This document shows, piece by piece, positions 62,961-64,000 of a stretch of DNA of 64,000 bases; position 1 is the first letter of the stretch, and every line of letters starts with the position of its first letter. The translations under genes and the position numbers were made by a program. The notes under the pieces were generated by a model, which ran no database searches, had not been told where the DNA came from, and saw only the letters and a list, made by a program, of their open reading frames with translations. Source of the DNA: Aristolochia californica (taxonomy: Eukaryota > Streptophyta > Magnoliopsida > Piperales > Aristolochiaceae); NCBI GenBank assembly GCA_029961685.1, contig JARWKL010000014.1, positions 21,338,452-21,402,451 of the forward strand, written 5' to 3'.

Positions 62961-64000
62961 TAAGTGATACAAAAGAAGAACAACCCACAAAATCAGTAGC
63001 ACATAAATTTTTTGCTGATGAAGAGTATGAGCTATTTCAGAAAATGAAGACAATGCAGTGTTCTTCTCCTAGTTCCTCAGCAACTACTGCTTCAGGTATG
63101 CTATCTGCCTCACCTTCATCCTCGATAATTGACTCTAGAGCCTTCGAGCATCTTATAGGTAACAAATATTTATTATATTCTCTATCTCCTTGTCGTTCAC
63201 ACAAGTTTATTACCATAGTTGACGGTTCTCAAACCAAAGTCCAAGGGAAAGGATCCACTTTTGTCACACCATCACTTCTGCTCACTGATATTCTATTCAT
63301 TCCTACTTTCCCTTTAAATCTATTATCTGTTAGTCAGCTGAAAAAATATTTTAATTGCTCTGTTACCTTCTCACTCACTTCATGTCTATTTCAGGATCTT
63401 ATAACGAAGCAGGTGATTGGTGGAGGCCATGAACAAGGGGGGCTTTACTATCTGGACATGCCAAAAATGGATATGGTTTCCACCACTAAAAATCAGACAT
63501 GGCTATGGCACAATCGGTTGGGACATCTATCTGCACAATCTCTTCATTATATGTTTCCTACGCTTAAAGTAAGGTCAGAATTTCATTGTGAGGTTTGTCA
63601 AATGAGTAAACATCAAAGGAGTACATACTCTCCTCGTCCAGAAGTTAAAAGTGTTACTCCATTTTCTTTAATTCATACTGATGTTTGGGGACCAAACATT
63701 TCTCAAGAAAAATATTTTATTACATTTATTGATACTTTCACTCGCACAACTTGGTTTTTTGTATTTAAGGAGCATTCTGAAATACCATTGATTTTTAAGT
63801 CATTTCATGCTATGGTACTCACACAGTTTCGTCAGAAAATAAAAATACTTCAGTTTGATAATACCAAACAATACATTTCCAAAGAACATGACTCCTTTTG
63901 TCGAGAAAATGTCATTATCCATCAAACATCATGTGTCTACACTCCTCAACAAAATGGTGTAGCCGAATGGAAAAATCATCATATTCTTGAGGTAGCTTGA
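62961..64000 (+). pseudogene. Copia-L2 protease, pre-integrase and integrase
   Basis: Open from 62909 to 63997. KFFADEEYELFQKMKTMQC leads to the protease site SIIDSRAFEHLIGNKY (63124-63170; D-S-R instead of D-S-G). DGSQTKVQGKGS, LTDILFIPTFPLNLLSVSQ, GGGHEQGGLYYLDMPK, TWLWHNRLGHLSAQSL and CEVCQMSKHQRSTYSPR follow (HHCC finger). Integrase: LIHTDVWGPNIS (D), YFITFIDTFTRTTWFFVF, ILQFDNTKQYISKE (D), HQTSCVYTPQQNGVAEWKN (E). TGA at 63998-64000 falls where relatives have Arg (CGG or CGA class), a likely C-to-T change. RT lies beyond the window. Confidence 0.88.

Larger units (their letters stand above)
58856..64000 (+). mobile_element. Copia-L2, running off the window, carrying D1
   Basis: 5' LTR 58856-59459, mutated primer-binding site TATTATCAGATT, leader, gag start at 59955, the D1 insertion (60116-62204, TSD TATTG), rest of gag, protease, pre-integrase and integrase up to the window end. 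The coding sequence is F-family (closest to copia F1 and F3), though the LTR differs from F LTRs except at its TTCAACA end. The left flank is AGATG; the right end is outside the window. Confidence 0.85.

Overview
This window is plant nuclear DNA made almost entirely of nested LTR retrotransposons. Evidence: Ty3/gypsy chromovirus and Ty1/copia gag-pol coding sequence throughout, primer-binding sites matching plant initiator-Met tRNA (TGGTATCAGAGC and variants), TG...CA-bounded LTRs with 5-base target duplications, and AT-rich spacers. I cannot name the species. No convincing single-copy host gene, rRNA, tRNA or CRISPR array was found. I use working family names: gypsy B, C, D, G, H, K; copia A, E, F, L, M; TRIM J.

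Layout. 1-1138: gypsy RNase H scrap and a reversed copia-A 5' end. About 1381-11527: decayed copia F1 (+), split by gypsy C2 (-, 2653-7965, TSD TTGTA), itself split by truncated gypsy B2 (+, 4413-6748); a 424-bp TRIM (8183-8606) sits in the F1 integrase region. 11528-18266: gypsy H (-) with a chimeric insert at 12125-13223. 18267-21874: a gypsy LTR end, copia F2, an unassigned stretch and copia F3. 21875-35835: copia E (+), whose 5' LTR is broken by a copia-A 3' part (22098-23028) and by gypsy C1 (-, 23117-28977, TSD TCTTG, itself carrying D2 at 23920-24459), and whose reverse transcriptase is split by the non-autonomous copia A element (31541-34355, TSD ATGAG). 35836-38685: copia F4 (-) and F5 (+). 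39576-47993: gypsy K (-, TSD ATTAA), a young gag-only element split by gypsy B1 (+, 41517-46628, TSD GAATG), the best-preserved element. 48360-49930: copia-A internal region. 50158-58551: SIRE-like copia M (+) carrying three solo LTRs (H, TSD AAGGC; L1, TSD AGAGT; A2, TSD ATTGY) and an extra ORF between pol and its 3' LTR. 58552-64000: a second SIRE scrap, then copia L2 (+), carrying the non-autonomous D1 (60116-62204, TSD TATTG) in gag and running off the window.

Relative age, counted by eye from LTR pairs: B1 2/375 differences, K 6/941, D1 9/429, A about 24/430, C1 and E clearly older. The autonomous elements encode Gag (particle), protease, reverse transcriptase/RNase H and integrase; A, D, K and the TRIM lack most or all of these and must have been mobilised in trans. 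The most interesting items are K (gag-only yet recent), D1 (GC-rich repeat cargo), A (hairpin-forming repeat array), the ORF downstream of pol in copia M, and gypsy frames that run from U5 through the primer-binding site and end inside the 3' LTR.
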